Assembly (NCBI GenBank): GCA_029216955.1
Contig: JANAVB010029819.1
Location: forward strand, 31,116,586-31,180,585
Direction of reading: 5' to 3'
DNA: 64,000 bases
Source: Iris pallida
Lineage: Eukaryota; Streptophyta; Magnoliopsida; Asparagales; Iridaceae
The translations under genes were made by a program, and so were the position numbers. The notes beneath the pieces were generated by a model. The model saw only the letters and a program-made list of their open reading frames with translations, was not told where the DNA came from and made no database searches. Shown here piece after piece: positions 44,768-56,733 of this stretch (its first letter is position 1; each line of letters opens with the position of its first letter).

Positions 44768-46060
44768 AGGAGGGGCGGTCGTATTGGAGTCCGCGTTGAA
44801 TGCGGGTCACAAGCTTGTTTGTACGGGCGTTCTTGCCGGTTAGGTTGGCAAGACGGCTTTGATTTTGTCCACGGACTTGACCAAGGATAGAAGCATGGCT
44901 TAAAGTACTTCTAAACGTTGTCGATCAGAAGGTACTTTATGATCATTGTCGGCCATAAAGACTGTCTGCACATGGGTAGAGGTGGAAGGGACCGTCACAG
45001 AGGTGCTCTCTGTGTCATACCCCCGTGCCGAGAAATCATCGGAGAATGTCGAAATGTCTTCCTCCTCGAACTCGGAAGGGGTGCTATCCCCTGTGTAGGA
45101 AGCCGCATTATCTTGGTGAGGGTGGTGATCTTTAGGGAAATCCAAGTCTGTTGCACAGTTCTGGGGGACCTCTACCCCCTGTATGTGCTCTTGGTACCCC
45201 GGGTTATCGTATATATTGAGGGGACTGCTACCCCCAGCTTCATCTACTCTCAAGGAGGCCGATGGTGCACTCCTGGGTGCCGGAAGCTTATTTTTGGATT
45301 GAGTGCCTAAATAGACACCCCCTGTGGTTGTCGATAGGAACCCCCCAGATGAGGGTCTCCATGCAATACTGACCGAGATGGTCGGGCTGGAAGAGCCTAT
45401 CTTATTTTCTCCCTTGCCAGGAGGAACCTTTTGAGTTGAATTACAGGAGGTGAAAGGAAACTCCTCGTCCCTTGGAATTTACACCTGTTTCTTGAGTTGT
45501 TGTCGGGTAGGTGCTGTCTGCTGTAGTCATTAGAAAACTCACTGCCGACCTTCAGGTGCTGCTGATTTGTCGCAGCAGCAGTTGATGATGACTCGGGTGC
45601 AACGACGTCCCGAGAGGGACTCATTGCATTCCAATGCTTCCACCTTACGTTTGTGAGTAATCACCTCACGCAAGTCGGAAGCAAGCTGATCTACCTTTGT
45701 ACCACCCTTGTGGACTCGGGTATCCCGAGCACACGGCCGCTTAGGTATCATGTTTGCTCCCTGATCCATGGCTAGTAAAAGCACTTGCTTTGGATCGTTA
45801 GAGGGAGACTTTAAAGACCCACCCTGTCCGTTAGTCGTAGGGGACTGGATGCAGGTGGTTCTGTACAACTTGGACAGTTGACTGGGCTGGTTGGGCCAGC
45901 ACTGCCCTAGACTTTTTTGACTTAGCACCCGAAGGTGCATAGTAAAAAGAGTCAAAATTAATACATCCCATATTCTCAATGGGCCGCATGGCGTCGGGCC
46001 CGCATGAGAGGCGGTCGAACACAGAGCTTCTGACAGGGCCGTATGAGACATCCTTTCTGA

Positions 46061-46230
46061 GGCTAGAATTGGATGCCGTATGGACCATCTTCTTGCAGCT
46101 AGAGCTTGCTGCTGCATGGACCATCTTCTGGCAGCTAGAGCTGGCTGCCGCATGGACCATCTTTCTGCGGCCAGAGTTGGCTGCCGCTTGAGTTGTCTGG
46201 CTGCGACCAGAGTTGGCTGCCGCATGGACA
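46061..46230 (-). repeat. About five 36-39-bp repeats in the Gag N terminus of element 2
   Basis: Consensus on the minus strand: ccatgcggcagccagctcta with a following agaagatggt, encoding HAAASSSCKKMV. Each unit holds CATGCGGC, the reverse complement of the GCCGCATG word of the LTRs. Neighbouring sequence (45970-46060, 46240-46275) adds isolated copies of the word. Confidence 0.88.
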
Positions 46231-46632
46231 GACTGTCCATCTCCCTTATACGGCTTTTTCTTTGTCCGCATGGATTTCCTTTGTGCCTACAAAAACTCAG
46301 CATCATAGTATTTTCCTCTGCAGGATTTGGGGACAGTGGGGTCCTCTGCGGTCGGAAGCAAAGTCGTAGGAGAGTTTTGGTCACCGTCTTGGGCTACAGA
46401 AGGAGCTTCTTCGAGAACTTAGTCAGGGACAACAGTTTTGTGCGCCGACGTCCTGCGAGTCCTCTTTGGGTTGGCTCGTTTCTGAGACCGGTTGGCACTT
46501 CCTTCAGAGAGCATTTCTTCGAAGGCTTGTTGGTCGAAATGAACCACAAGAATTTGCTGCGTAGAGTCAATCTTGGACGCGTCAGACTGCGTCACCAGCT
46601 TCTCATCAGAAGAGAAGGACGTCCCTAGCAGA

Positions 46633-46637
46633 GTCGC
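46633..46637. repeat. Target-site duplication of the nested 4-kb-LTR element (gtcgc), left copy
   Basis: gtcgc here recurs at 56724-56728 right after the other LTR end. The duplicated bases are part of the element 2 primer-binding site (GGCGACTC on the minus strand), so the insertion destroyed that site. Confidence 0.93.
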
Positions 46638-49600
46638 TGTCACGACCCGCACCCACCGTGAGGGTACAAGAACATAACAACGCCCAGCCTACGCCGCAGT
46701 GTCGGCGGTAGAACGCTGTTCTAGGTCATGAACTATAACAACATAACATGAAATATACTCTCCCAAAAGGAGGCCAGCACAGAGGTACAACTCAATCACA
46801 ATCTAAGGTAGAATGTAGCACGATGGAAATAGATAGGAAATCCTCAACTGAGGTACAGCAGAAATAAATAACAAGTCTCAACATCTATAAAATATACAAC
46901 TCTGAAAATAAAGACAACAGCTAAGCATGAAAAGAAGGAACAGTCTAAGCTATCTACACTATACAAGGTATCATCCTGAGCAGCTGACTGAACCTCCCCA
47001 GGGGACCAGGTCGCGAGTGTCGACTAGGCAAACTCCAAGTAAGGGTGCAGGGTTCCTTATCATCCTCTGTAAAATTTTCAACAGGTCCAGTCAGGACGGG
47101 AGCGAGCAGAAAACATCTCACGCAGTTCATATCATGTTAGGAAATATAAAGCATGCAATAGAGTAAAGTACATGAAACGCTGAAAGAAAGAAGTATATGA
47201 AAAACAGTAGAGATTTGATAACAGAAAATATCTAAATATGATAAATAAAAACTGTAAGCCTACTGTGATTTAGAGTACAATATGGTTATGTAAACGGGTT
47301 AGGTTGTACAATAAAAAATGGGACTCCTTTGTACGTGGGTGTACAATGGACATATACAATTTTTTATACAATAGGGTTGATCACATAACCAATTTACTCT
47401 CCCTCCCCAATCAATACACAAGGATCCAATTCAGTTACGTTACCTTATACAATGGCTTGTACAATGGCTTGTACAGTGGCTTGTACAATAGCTTGTACAA
47501 TGGCTTGTACAATGACTTGTACAATGACTTGTACAATAGCTTGTACAATGGCTTGTACAATTGCTAAATGTGATAATAAGAGTACAATATGCACAACGAG
47601 TGTACAATAATAAGGGTATTCAATAAATACAATATGTAAGTGAAACGCACATCACAATATGTATTTAGTGAATACAAGGAGATAACATCTCAGAAGAAGA
47701 TCCACATAGTTCCAATCCGTGATAATGATCGTGTCAGCATCAAGTACAGTAATCTAGAGCAAGAATGTAAATCCAGACAAGTATGAAACGGTCAGAGAAT
47801 GTACTCGCCTCGTATTTGAATGCCTGAAGTAAATGTACTGTCCGAGATGAGGTACCTGACTCCTAGTTAGAGCAACACAAGTCAAGATGTATACAGGGGA
47901 TGATAATAGTAATCTACAATGCATCTGCATGTTGTCTAGGTCAAACTAGACCAAAGTCAACTCTTGGTCAACTCCAGTCAACTACACTAGTCAACTAGGT
48001 CAACTAGGCCACTCCTAATCCCAGCAAGTCTAATAAGTCTCACTAGGCCTAACCAAGCCTAGTCTAGCAATCACACACCAATCACAGGGCTATACAAGCC
48101 AAACACAAGTACATATCAAGGCACATCCTATTCATGCATATTCAACATTATATATATATATATAAAAAAGGAAGGAACTAACGTGTAAGCTATGTGTGTG
48201 TGTGAACATGGATGTGTACATGAAAAGAGAAATCAACACTAGTTATGAGTTTACACTACACATGGCACAAAGCTAACCCGTCTACATTACACATGTATTA
48301 TACTTAACATGCATGGCTACAAGTATACGTCTATATACATTAGAGTAGAGACTATTTAAGTTATAACTAACATGCATCTATACTTTACATAAATCTATAT
48401 ATATTATAGCAATCATTTAGAGAAGGGTTACATGGCATGGTGGTTGATATAGAGTGGGGTGTCCTTGTGCAGAGGGTGAAGTTCATTCTCAGTTTAGTTC
48501 CACATTTACATATAAACTAAAGTGAGCTATCCCATAAACTGGTGTAACTAACCACATAAAATGAACCATGTTATCTGAAATCTGCCATTATGCCAATATC
48601 CCATATGCATACAGCTCATGCATTGTCTAATACTGAAATTAACTAACATTTCGAATTAAGGGGTTGAAGGTTAACATTACATTCATAGACATTCCACTAT
48701 ATTGAAAACTAAAATTGGCTTGGCAATAGGAAAAGGAAGGTATATATGCTTACATGGACAGTTCAGTGTTCGAACAACCTAAAATGAACTAACATTCAAT
48801 CTAAATATCAGCTATACATTGGTTCTATGTCTACATATGAAATCTGATATTGCATTTACAATACTTATACATTATGCATTCATATCTATCATTACATATA
48901 TACCTTGCATTTATATCTAGCATTCATTATATACTTTCATGCATGCATTGTATATCATTCTTTCATTCATGCATTGCTTACATATATTACATTAATTGCA
49001 TTCCTACATGCTTGCATTCAACCATATATATACATTAATGTAAAGAAGATATATATCATATATATATATATCATTTCATTCATCTAACATATCATGAATT
49101 ACATACTCTATATTTATTTAATATCCATACTACATAGGCTCATTGGTTACACAAAATACATATATCGTATAGTCACTCTTTTACTTAAAACCAATACTAT
49201 ACCAATTGGGCATTCACTAAATTCTAGGATTAAAGTATGTTGTAGTACTTCATGTTAGCTTTCCGAAACTTCAAACGGATCGCATTTTCGTGTCCGAAAG
49301 CTCCAGGAATCGCAAAAATACCGAAACGCGTTCGTCTTTCGTACAGCTGACATTCAAATAATTTTACAGAAAGTTATAGAAAGAATTTGGCTTATTAAAA
49401 TATATATTTGGAAAGTTAATTTCGATACGGTTCTTTTAAAAAGAACGGGAGATAAATCGGAGTTTTAAGCTAAAAGTTATGACATTTCTAAGTTGCTATT
49501 GCTACTAAAAACGTGGATAAAAATTATGACGAATTTGGGTAGTTTGAGACAAAAGAACACAAGTATATAACATAATATATCAAGAACTCACTCTCTACAC

Positions 49601-50706
49601 TAATATATATATATGAGACACTATAGAACACATCTCTAATACAAAAATATGAGATTAAACATGTAATAATTCATTCATACATAACAAGAACACATAGTGT
49701 GTCCAAATTTGGGGTTTTCCCACATGGACACAACCACAACACAAAGGACACTCCTATGACCACCAAATAGACACAAATGGACACAAATGGAGATACAACC
49801 ATGGGGGTCATTCCTATGGGTTCAAAATAGACCTATATGCATGAGAAAATAAAAAGGAGAAGGGATTTATAACTCCCGGTAGATCGAATCGAAGAAAAGC
49901 CTTCCCGGAGCGACACCGACACGTAGAGATTCTAAAAGGACACGAAAGAGTTCCGAATCCTCCCAAACTTGGGTAGCTTCCTCCTTGGCTAGAATGGAGA
50001 AGGAAAGAAGAAGATTTGGTGGCAAAATGGAAGGATTTGGTGGAGAAATTGCTAGGGATTGCTTTCTAGGAATTTGGGGAAGAACAAGAGAGAGAGTATG
50101 GATGAGAATAATGAAATGAACTTGAGCCTATCCTCTCCCAAAGTGGCTGGCCATATGGGGTTATTTGTCTTATTATGGTAAGGTCCAAAATGCCCCCACT
50201 AACCTATTCTATTAGTATTAGGAAAGGGCTAATTGGTTGGGGCTAAATTAGTCATTCTAAAGTCTCTAATCATACTAACCTTATCCATAATAATTAGTCT
50301 AACCTCTAACTAAAATATTTCTATCATGTGGGCCATGGCTAACTAATGTGTGGGTCCACTAAAGTCAACACTACCCCCGGGTCCCCGTTTCAAGTCGGAT
50401 TGAGCTGAAATTCGAACCCGACTCAAATAACCCCAAAACAATATCATAAATAATAAAATAAATTTTAAAAATATTTCAAAAATATAAAATGACAAAAATA
50501 CTCCTGTTTCTGAAATATGGGGGTGACAAATTCTTCGAAATTAAAACCAAACAATAGTAAAATGTCAAAATCACAAGTCATAATTTTAAATAGTTTAAAA
50601 ATGATTAAAAATCACCAAAAATCATAATATAAAATAATTATCAATAAATAATAATTATAATTACAAAATTTCAAAATTACCCTCATCTGGAAAACTGGAT
50701 GTTACA
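46638..50706 (-). repeat. LTR of the LARD-like element, left copy (3' LTR)
   Basis: 4069 bp, AT-rich, with an array of ten 12-bp cttgtacaatgg units (about 47449-47569), more dispersed GTACAAT words (47275-47610), small TA runs and no coding capacity. A stretch near 49370-49460 matches the LTR-like sequence at 61900-62020. Confidence 0.92.
47449..47569. repeat. 12-bp TTGTACAA tandem array, left LTR
   Basis: Ten units of cttgtacaatgg with variation at the last bases (tggc, tgac, tagc). The core TTGTACAA is a perfect palindrome. The right LTR has eight units at about 53482-53577. Confidence 0.93.
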
Positions 50707-52687
50707 ATCCTACCCACCTTATAAAAATTTCGTCCTCAAAATTTGGATGATCGCACCCCTTTATAGGTCAAACATAGTCAAGGGTCAATCACTAGTCAAT
50801 TTCCTTAACATCCTAGTACTTGGTCATCAGCTGGTCAACTTCTTAGGATTTTACCTATGCTAGCTATCTAGATGTTGGCAACTAGAATTTAGCAAAAGAG
50901 AAACTCTATAATAGACTAGCTCTTAACTTCCCAATCCTATCAAGTCACCTATAACTAAATACCTACAAGCTAAGCACATGAATACCAAATACCACATATA
51001 TATATATGCTCAAGAATGACAACCCATCACATATATCATAAGTATATCATCTATATATATATATGACTGATCAACCAAGGGTTAAGGCAGACTGAACTTA
51101 TAAGGGTCTGAAACAATGCTTAGAACTAGGCTAAGGATGAATGGTCTGAATCAAGGGGACATGGTATCTAGTGAAGGGTCTGCACACTGCCCATAAAGGT
51201 GATCAACACAAAAGAACTCAACACGAAGGGAACTTAACTATAATGGAAAACTGAACCAAGTATAGGCTAAACAACATGTTTATAACCCTATACAACAATG
51301 GCCTGTAGATACCAACTAACCTATATCCCATATGCCAATATCATCTACAATCTATCTATGCAAATAGACCTCTCGGTCTTAGGTGAAACTACAACTATAC
51401 TCAAAGGCAGGCTCTGGTCATGGGTGCCTCACTGGAAAAGGTATGAAAAAGTAGTAATAATCATCAAGGATGTAAGGCATACTAATATCCTATGTGTAAC
51501 TGGTTGGTATTATAGATAACAGAAGAATTATCTGCAATGGGTTACTATTCTAACACCAATGCTAACTATCACCTCTAGGGTACAGACACTCTACAAGTCA
51601 TCATACCATTATACTATGAAGGAACTACCTATGAATAAGCTCTACAAAACTAAATATCCCTACTCCTAAGTCATTTATAACAATCAAAAGGGTATGATGT
51701 TTAAACCTTCTCAAGATACAACCTGTTAATCATATGCGTCTGTCCAAAATCATGTTGTCCAGAGTCTTCATTATGCTAGTGAGCAAGGCTACGATAATCA
51801 TAGAGTCCTTGACTAAGGTACGTACCTCTAGGTTCATGGTATTTAAAATTTTTGCACTGTCGCATGCGACGGCGAAAACCTTAAATTCCCATACCCGAGA
51901 GTACATCCAAAATCTGACTACATGTCCTCACTATGCCAACTAACACGACTATCGAGGATTCTAGATCCCATGGTTTAGGCGACCTAGCCCATATGATTTT
52001 CTCAGAAGAAAAAAAAATAAACACAACAAAAGAGTAACATGACAAAAATAAATCAATCAACAAGGAACAGATGGAATCGAATTTCAAGGTAATTATAAAA
52101 TACAACTGCGGGAATGGAATTGAGAAGAACGAAACTTGCAACAATATCTCCAATGGTCTGTGCATCCACGACTGTCCTGACGATAGCTCGCCCTGCTGGT
52201 TTCCTCCAGTCTGATGCTGATACTGCACAAATCTCTGCTGCATGAATCGCTGCTGCTGAGAGAAACCAGAAATGAAGGGAAAAGTCTCTGTACAGACGGA
52301 GGTGCACCTCAAATATAGCAGAAATGCCAACCTGAGTCGACACAACAGAAGCTGCGATCTCGAGTCCCTGATGAACAGGACAAGAGGTGGCCAGCCTCTC
52401 GATAGTATCCCCCGAACCGAAGCGATGAGATCGTGTCTTCATAACCATCATGAAGACAGATCAAAACAAGAAGAAATTACTGAGTATGAAGCAAAAAATC
52501 AAGGGAGAACAGTTTATATTCAAAGGAAATCAATAAGCAGCAATTGGATAAAAGGAATCTGATTAAGAGTTTTTTCTAATGTGATTGAGTACCCCAAAAA
52601 TATCCTAATCCTACTACAGGCTGTAGTGATACTCTAGTTCGAATACCACTACATAAACTCGACCTGCATGGGCCACCACTAAAAATG
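50707..52687 (-). other. Internal region of the LARD-like element
   Basis: About 2 kb. Its right side holds overlapping minus-strand frames: 52451-52053 (begins MMVMKTRSHRFGSGD) and 52345-51881, with a Gln-rich stretch (QQQRFMQQRFVQYQHQ). These may be a vestige of a gag N terminus but have no capsid domain. The left two thirds show no coding signal. A primer-binding site next to 52687 is unclear: tagtggtggcccatgc on the minus strand is the nearest candidate. Confidence 0.55.
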
Positions 52688-55600
52688 TGTCACGACCCGC
52701 ACCCACCGTGAGGGTACGAGAACGTAACAACGCCCAGCCTACGCCGCACTGTCGGCGGTAGAACGCTGTTCTAGGTCATGAACTATAACTACATAACATG
52801 AAATATACTCTCCCAAAAGGAGGCCAACACAGAGGTACAACTCAATCACAATCTAAGGTAGAATGTAGCACGAAGAAAATAGATAGGAAATCCTCAACTG
52901 AGGTACAGCAGAAATAAATAACAAGTCTCAACATTCTGAAAATAAAGACAACAGCTAAGCATGAAAAGAAGGAACAGTCTAAGCTATCTACACTATACAC
53001 GGTATCATCCTGAGCAGCTGCCTGAACCTCCCCAGGGGTCCAGGTCGCGAGTGTCAACTAGGCAAACTCCAAGTAAGGGTGCAGGGTTTCTCATCATCCT
53101 CTGTAAAATTTTCAACAGGTCCAGTCAGGATGAAAGCGAGCACAAAACATCTCACGCAGTTCATATCATGTTAGGAAATATAAAGCATGCAATAGAGTAA
53201 GGTACATGAAATGCTGAAAGAAAGAAGAATATGAAAAACAGTAGAGATTTAATAACAGGAAATATCTAAATATGATAAATAAGAACTGTAAGCCTACTGT
53301 AATTTAGAGTACAATATAGTTATGTAAACGGGTTAGGTTGTACAATAAAAAATGGGACTCCTTTGTACGTGGGTGTACAATGGACATATACAATTTCTTA
53401 TATAATAGGGTTGATCACATAACCAATTCTACTCTCCCTCCCCAATCAATACACAAGGATCCAATTCAGTTACGTTACCTTATACAATGGCTTGTACAAT
53501 GGCTTGTACAATGGCTTGTACAATGGCTTGTACAATGACTTGTACAATGACTTGTACAATGGCTTGTACAATAGCTCAATATGATAATGAGAGTACAATA
53601 TGCACAATGAGTGTACAATAATAAGGGTATTCAATAAATACAATATGTAAGTGAAACGTACATCACAATATGTATTTAGTGAATACAAGGAGATAACATC
53701 TCAGAAGAAGATCCATATAGTACCAATCCGTGATAATGATCGTGTCAGCATCAAGTACAGTAATCTAGAGCAAGAATGTAAATCCAGACAAGTATGAAAC
53801 GGTCAGAGAATGTACTTGCCTCGTATCTGAATGTCTGAAGTAAATATACTGTCCGAGATTAGGTACCTGACTCCTAGTTAGAGCAACACAAGTCAAGATG
53901 TATACAGGGGATGATAATAGTAATCTGCAATGCATCTGCATGCTGTCTAGGTTAAACTAGACCAAAGTCAACTCTTGGTCAACTCCAGTCAACTACACTA
54001 GTCAACTACACTAGTCAACTAGGTCAACTAGGCCACTCCTAACCCCAGCAAGTCTAATAAGTCTCACTAGGCCTAACCAAGCCTAGTCTAGCAATCACAC
54101 ACCAATCACAGGGCTATACAAGCCAATCACAAGTACATATCAAGGCACATCCTATTCATGCATATTTAATATTATATATATATATATATATATAGAAAGG
54201 AAGGAACTAACATGTAAGCTATGTGTGTGTGTGAACATGGATGTGTACATGAAAAGAGAAATCAACACTAGTTATGAGTTTACACTACACATGGCACAAA
54301 GCTAACCCATCTATATTACACATGTATTATACTTAACATGCATGGCTACAAGTATACATCTATATACATTAGAGTAGAGACTATTTAAGTTATAACTAAC
54401 ATGCATCTATACTTTACATAAATCTATATATATTATAGCAATCATTTAGAGAAGGGTTACATGGCATGGTGGTTGATATAGAGTGGGGTATCCTTGTGCA
54501 GAGGGTGAAGTTCATTCTCAGTTTAGTTCCACATTTACATATAAACTAAAGTGAGCTATCTCATAAACTGGTGTAACTAACCACATAAAATAAACCATAT
54601 TATCTGAAATCTGCCATTAAGCCAACATTCCATATGCATACAGCTCATGCATTGTCTAATACTGAAATTAACTAACATTTCGAATTAAGGGGTTGAAGGT
54701 TAACATTACATTCATAGTCATTTCACTATATTGAAAACTAAAATTGGCTTGGCAATAGGAAAAGGAAGGTATATATGCTTACATGGACAGTTCAGTGTTC
54801 GAACAACCTAAAATGAACTAACATTCAATCTAAATATCAGCTATGCATTGGTTCAATGTCTACATATGAAATCTGATATTGCATTTACAATTCTTATACA
54901 TTATACATTCATATCTATCATTACATATATACCTTGCATTTATATCTAGCATTCATTATATACTTTCATGCATGCATTGTATATCATTCTTTTATTCATG
55001 CATTGCTTACATATATTACATTAATTGCATTCCTACATGCTTGCATTCAACCATATATATACATTAATGTAAAGAGGATATATATCATATATATATATCA
55101 TTTCATTCATCTAACATATCATGCATTACATACTCTATATTCATTTAATATCCATACTACATAGGCTCATAGGTTACACAAAATGCATATATCGTATAGT
55201 CACTCTTTTACTTAAAATCAATACTGTACCAATTGGGCATTCACTAAATTCTAGGATTAAAGTATGTTGTAGTACTTCATGTTAGCTTTTCGAAACTTCA
55301 AATGGATCGCATTTTCGTGTCCGAAAGCTCCCGGAATCGCAAAAATACCGAAACGCGTTCGTCTTTCGTACAGCTGTCATTCAAATAATTCTACAGAAAG
55401 TTACAGAAAGAATTTGGCTTATTAAAATATATATTTAGAAAGTTAACTTTGATACGGTTCTTTTAAAAAAAACGGAAGATAAATCGGAGTTTTAAGCTAA
55501 AAGTTATGACATTTCTAAGTTGCTATTGCTACTAAAAACGTGGATAAAAATTATGACGAATTTGGGTAGTTTGAGACAAAAGAACACAAGTATATAACAT

Positions 55601-56723
55601 AATATATCAAGAACTCACTCTCTACACTAATATATATATATAAGACACTATAGAACACATCTCCAATACAAAAATATGAGATTAAACATGTAATAATTCA
55701 TTCATACATAACAAGAACACATAGTGTGTCCAAATTTGGGGTTTTCCCACATGGACACTACCAGAACACAAAGGACACTCCTATGACCTCCAAATGGACA
55801 CAAATGGAGATACAACCATGGGGGTCATTCCTATGGGTTCAAAATAGACCTATATGCATGAGGAAATAAAAATGAGAATGGATTTATACCTCCCGGTAGA
55901 TCGAATCGAAGAAAAGCCTTCCCGGAGCGACACCGACACGTAGAGATTCCAAAAGGACACGAACGAGCTCCGAATCCTCCTAAACTTGGGTAGCTTCCTC
56001 CTTAGCTAGAATGGAGAAGGAAAGAAGAAGATTTGGTGGCGAAATGGAAGGATTTGGTGGAGAAGTTAATAGGGATTGCTCTCTAGGAATTTGGGGAAGA
56101 ACAAGAGAGAGAGTGTGGATGAGAATAATAAAATGAACTTGAGCCTATCCTCTCCCAAAGTGGCTGGCCATATGGGGCTTTTTGTCTTACTATGGTAAGG
56201 TCCAAAATGTCCCCACTAACCTATTCTATTAGTATTAGGAAAGGGCTAATTGGTTGGGGCTAAATTACTCATTCTAAAGTCTCTAATCACACAAACCTTA
56301 TCCATAATAATTAGTCTAACCTCTAACTAAAATATTTCTATCATGTGGGCCATGGCTAACTAATGTGTGGGTCCACTAAAGTCAACACTACCCTCGGGTC
56401 CCCGTTTCAAGTCGGATTGAGCTGAAATTCGAACACGACTCAAATAACCCCAAAACAATATCATAAATAATAAAATAAATTTCAAAAATATTTCAAAAAT
56501 ACAAAATGATAAAAATACTCTTGTTCCTGAAATATGGGGGTGACAAATTCCTCGAAATTAAAACCAAACAATAGTAAAATGTCAAAATCACAAGTCATAA
56601 TTTTAAATAGTTTAAAAATGATTAAAAATCACCAAAAATCATAATATAAAATAATTATCAATAAATAATAATTATAATTACAAAATTTTAAAATTTCCCT
56701 TATCTGGAAAGTTAGGTGTTACA
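52688..56723 (-). repeat. LTR of the LARD-like element, right copy (5' LTR)
   Basis: 4036 bp, collinear with 46638-50706 except for a short gap of about 20 bp near 52935, a duplicated 16-base piece near 54000 and two fewer 12-bp units. In element orientation this is the 5' LTR. It ends TGTTACA on the plus strand, followed by gtcgc. Confidence 0.92.
53482..53577. repeat. 12-bp TTGTACAA tandem array, right LTR
   Basis: Eight units of cttgtacaatgg. Same flanks as the left array, so the number has changed since insertion. Confidence 0.93.
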
Positions 56724-56733
56724 GTCGCCATCA

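Larger units (their letters stand above)
44770..46637 (-). pseudogene. Element 2 Gag N-terminal region
   Basis: After removing the nested element, the frame starts at an ATG across the LTR end and reads MATLLGTSFSSDEKLVTQSD, then FDQQAFEEM, parallel to LATPLGKTISSSEMVTTQCD and FDQLAYEEM of element 1. A TAA at about 46420 and later shifts break it. It includes the AAASSSCKKMVH repeats (46061-46230), CINFDSFYYAPSGAK and acidic sequence (45250-44900). Confidence 0.75.
46638..56723 (-). mobile_element. LARD-like non-autonomous LTR element nested in element 2 (10.1 kb)
   Basis: Two 4.0-4.1 kb LTRs flank only 1.98 kb of internal DNA. Ends on the plus strand TGTCACGACCC and TGTTACA; in element orientation (minus) TGTAACATCC and GGGTCGTGACA. 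A polypurine tract (AAGGTGGGTAGGAT on the minus strand) precedes the TG at 50706, which sets the orientation. Target duplication gtcgc. No RT, protease or integrase is present, so it must have been moved in trans. The two LTRs are about 3 percent different by eye, with small gaps, younger than element 2. Confidence 0.88.

Noticed and set aside
47449..47569. CRISPR-like array
   Set aside because: Units are 12 bp, directly tandem without spacers, in plant LTR DNA.
52053..52451. Gene in the LARD interior
   Set aside because: Two overlapping frames, no recognised domain, no TATA or splice support. Kept only as a possible gag vestige.
46638..56723. Pair of 4-kb repeats as a segmental tandem duplication
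   Set aside because: TG...CA ends, a polypurine tract and a perfect 5-bp target duplication (gtcgc) show they are LTRs of one element.
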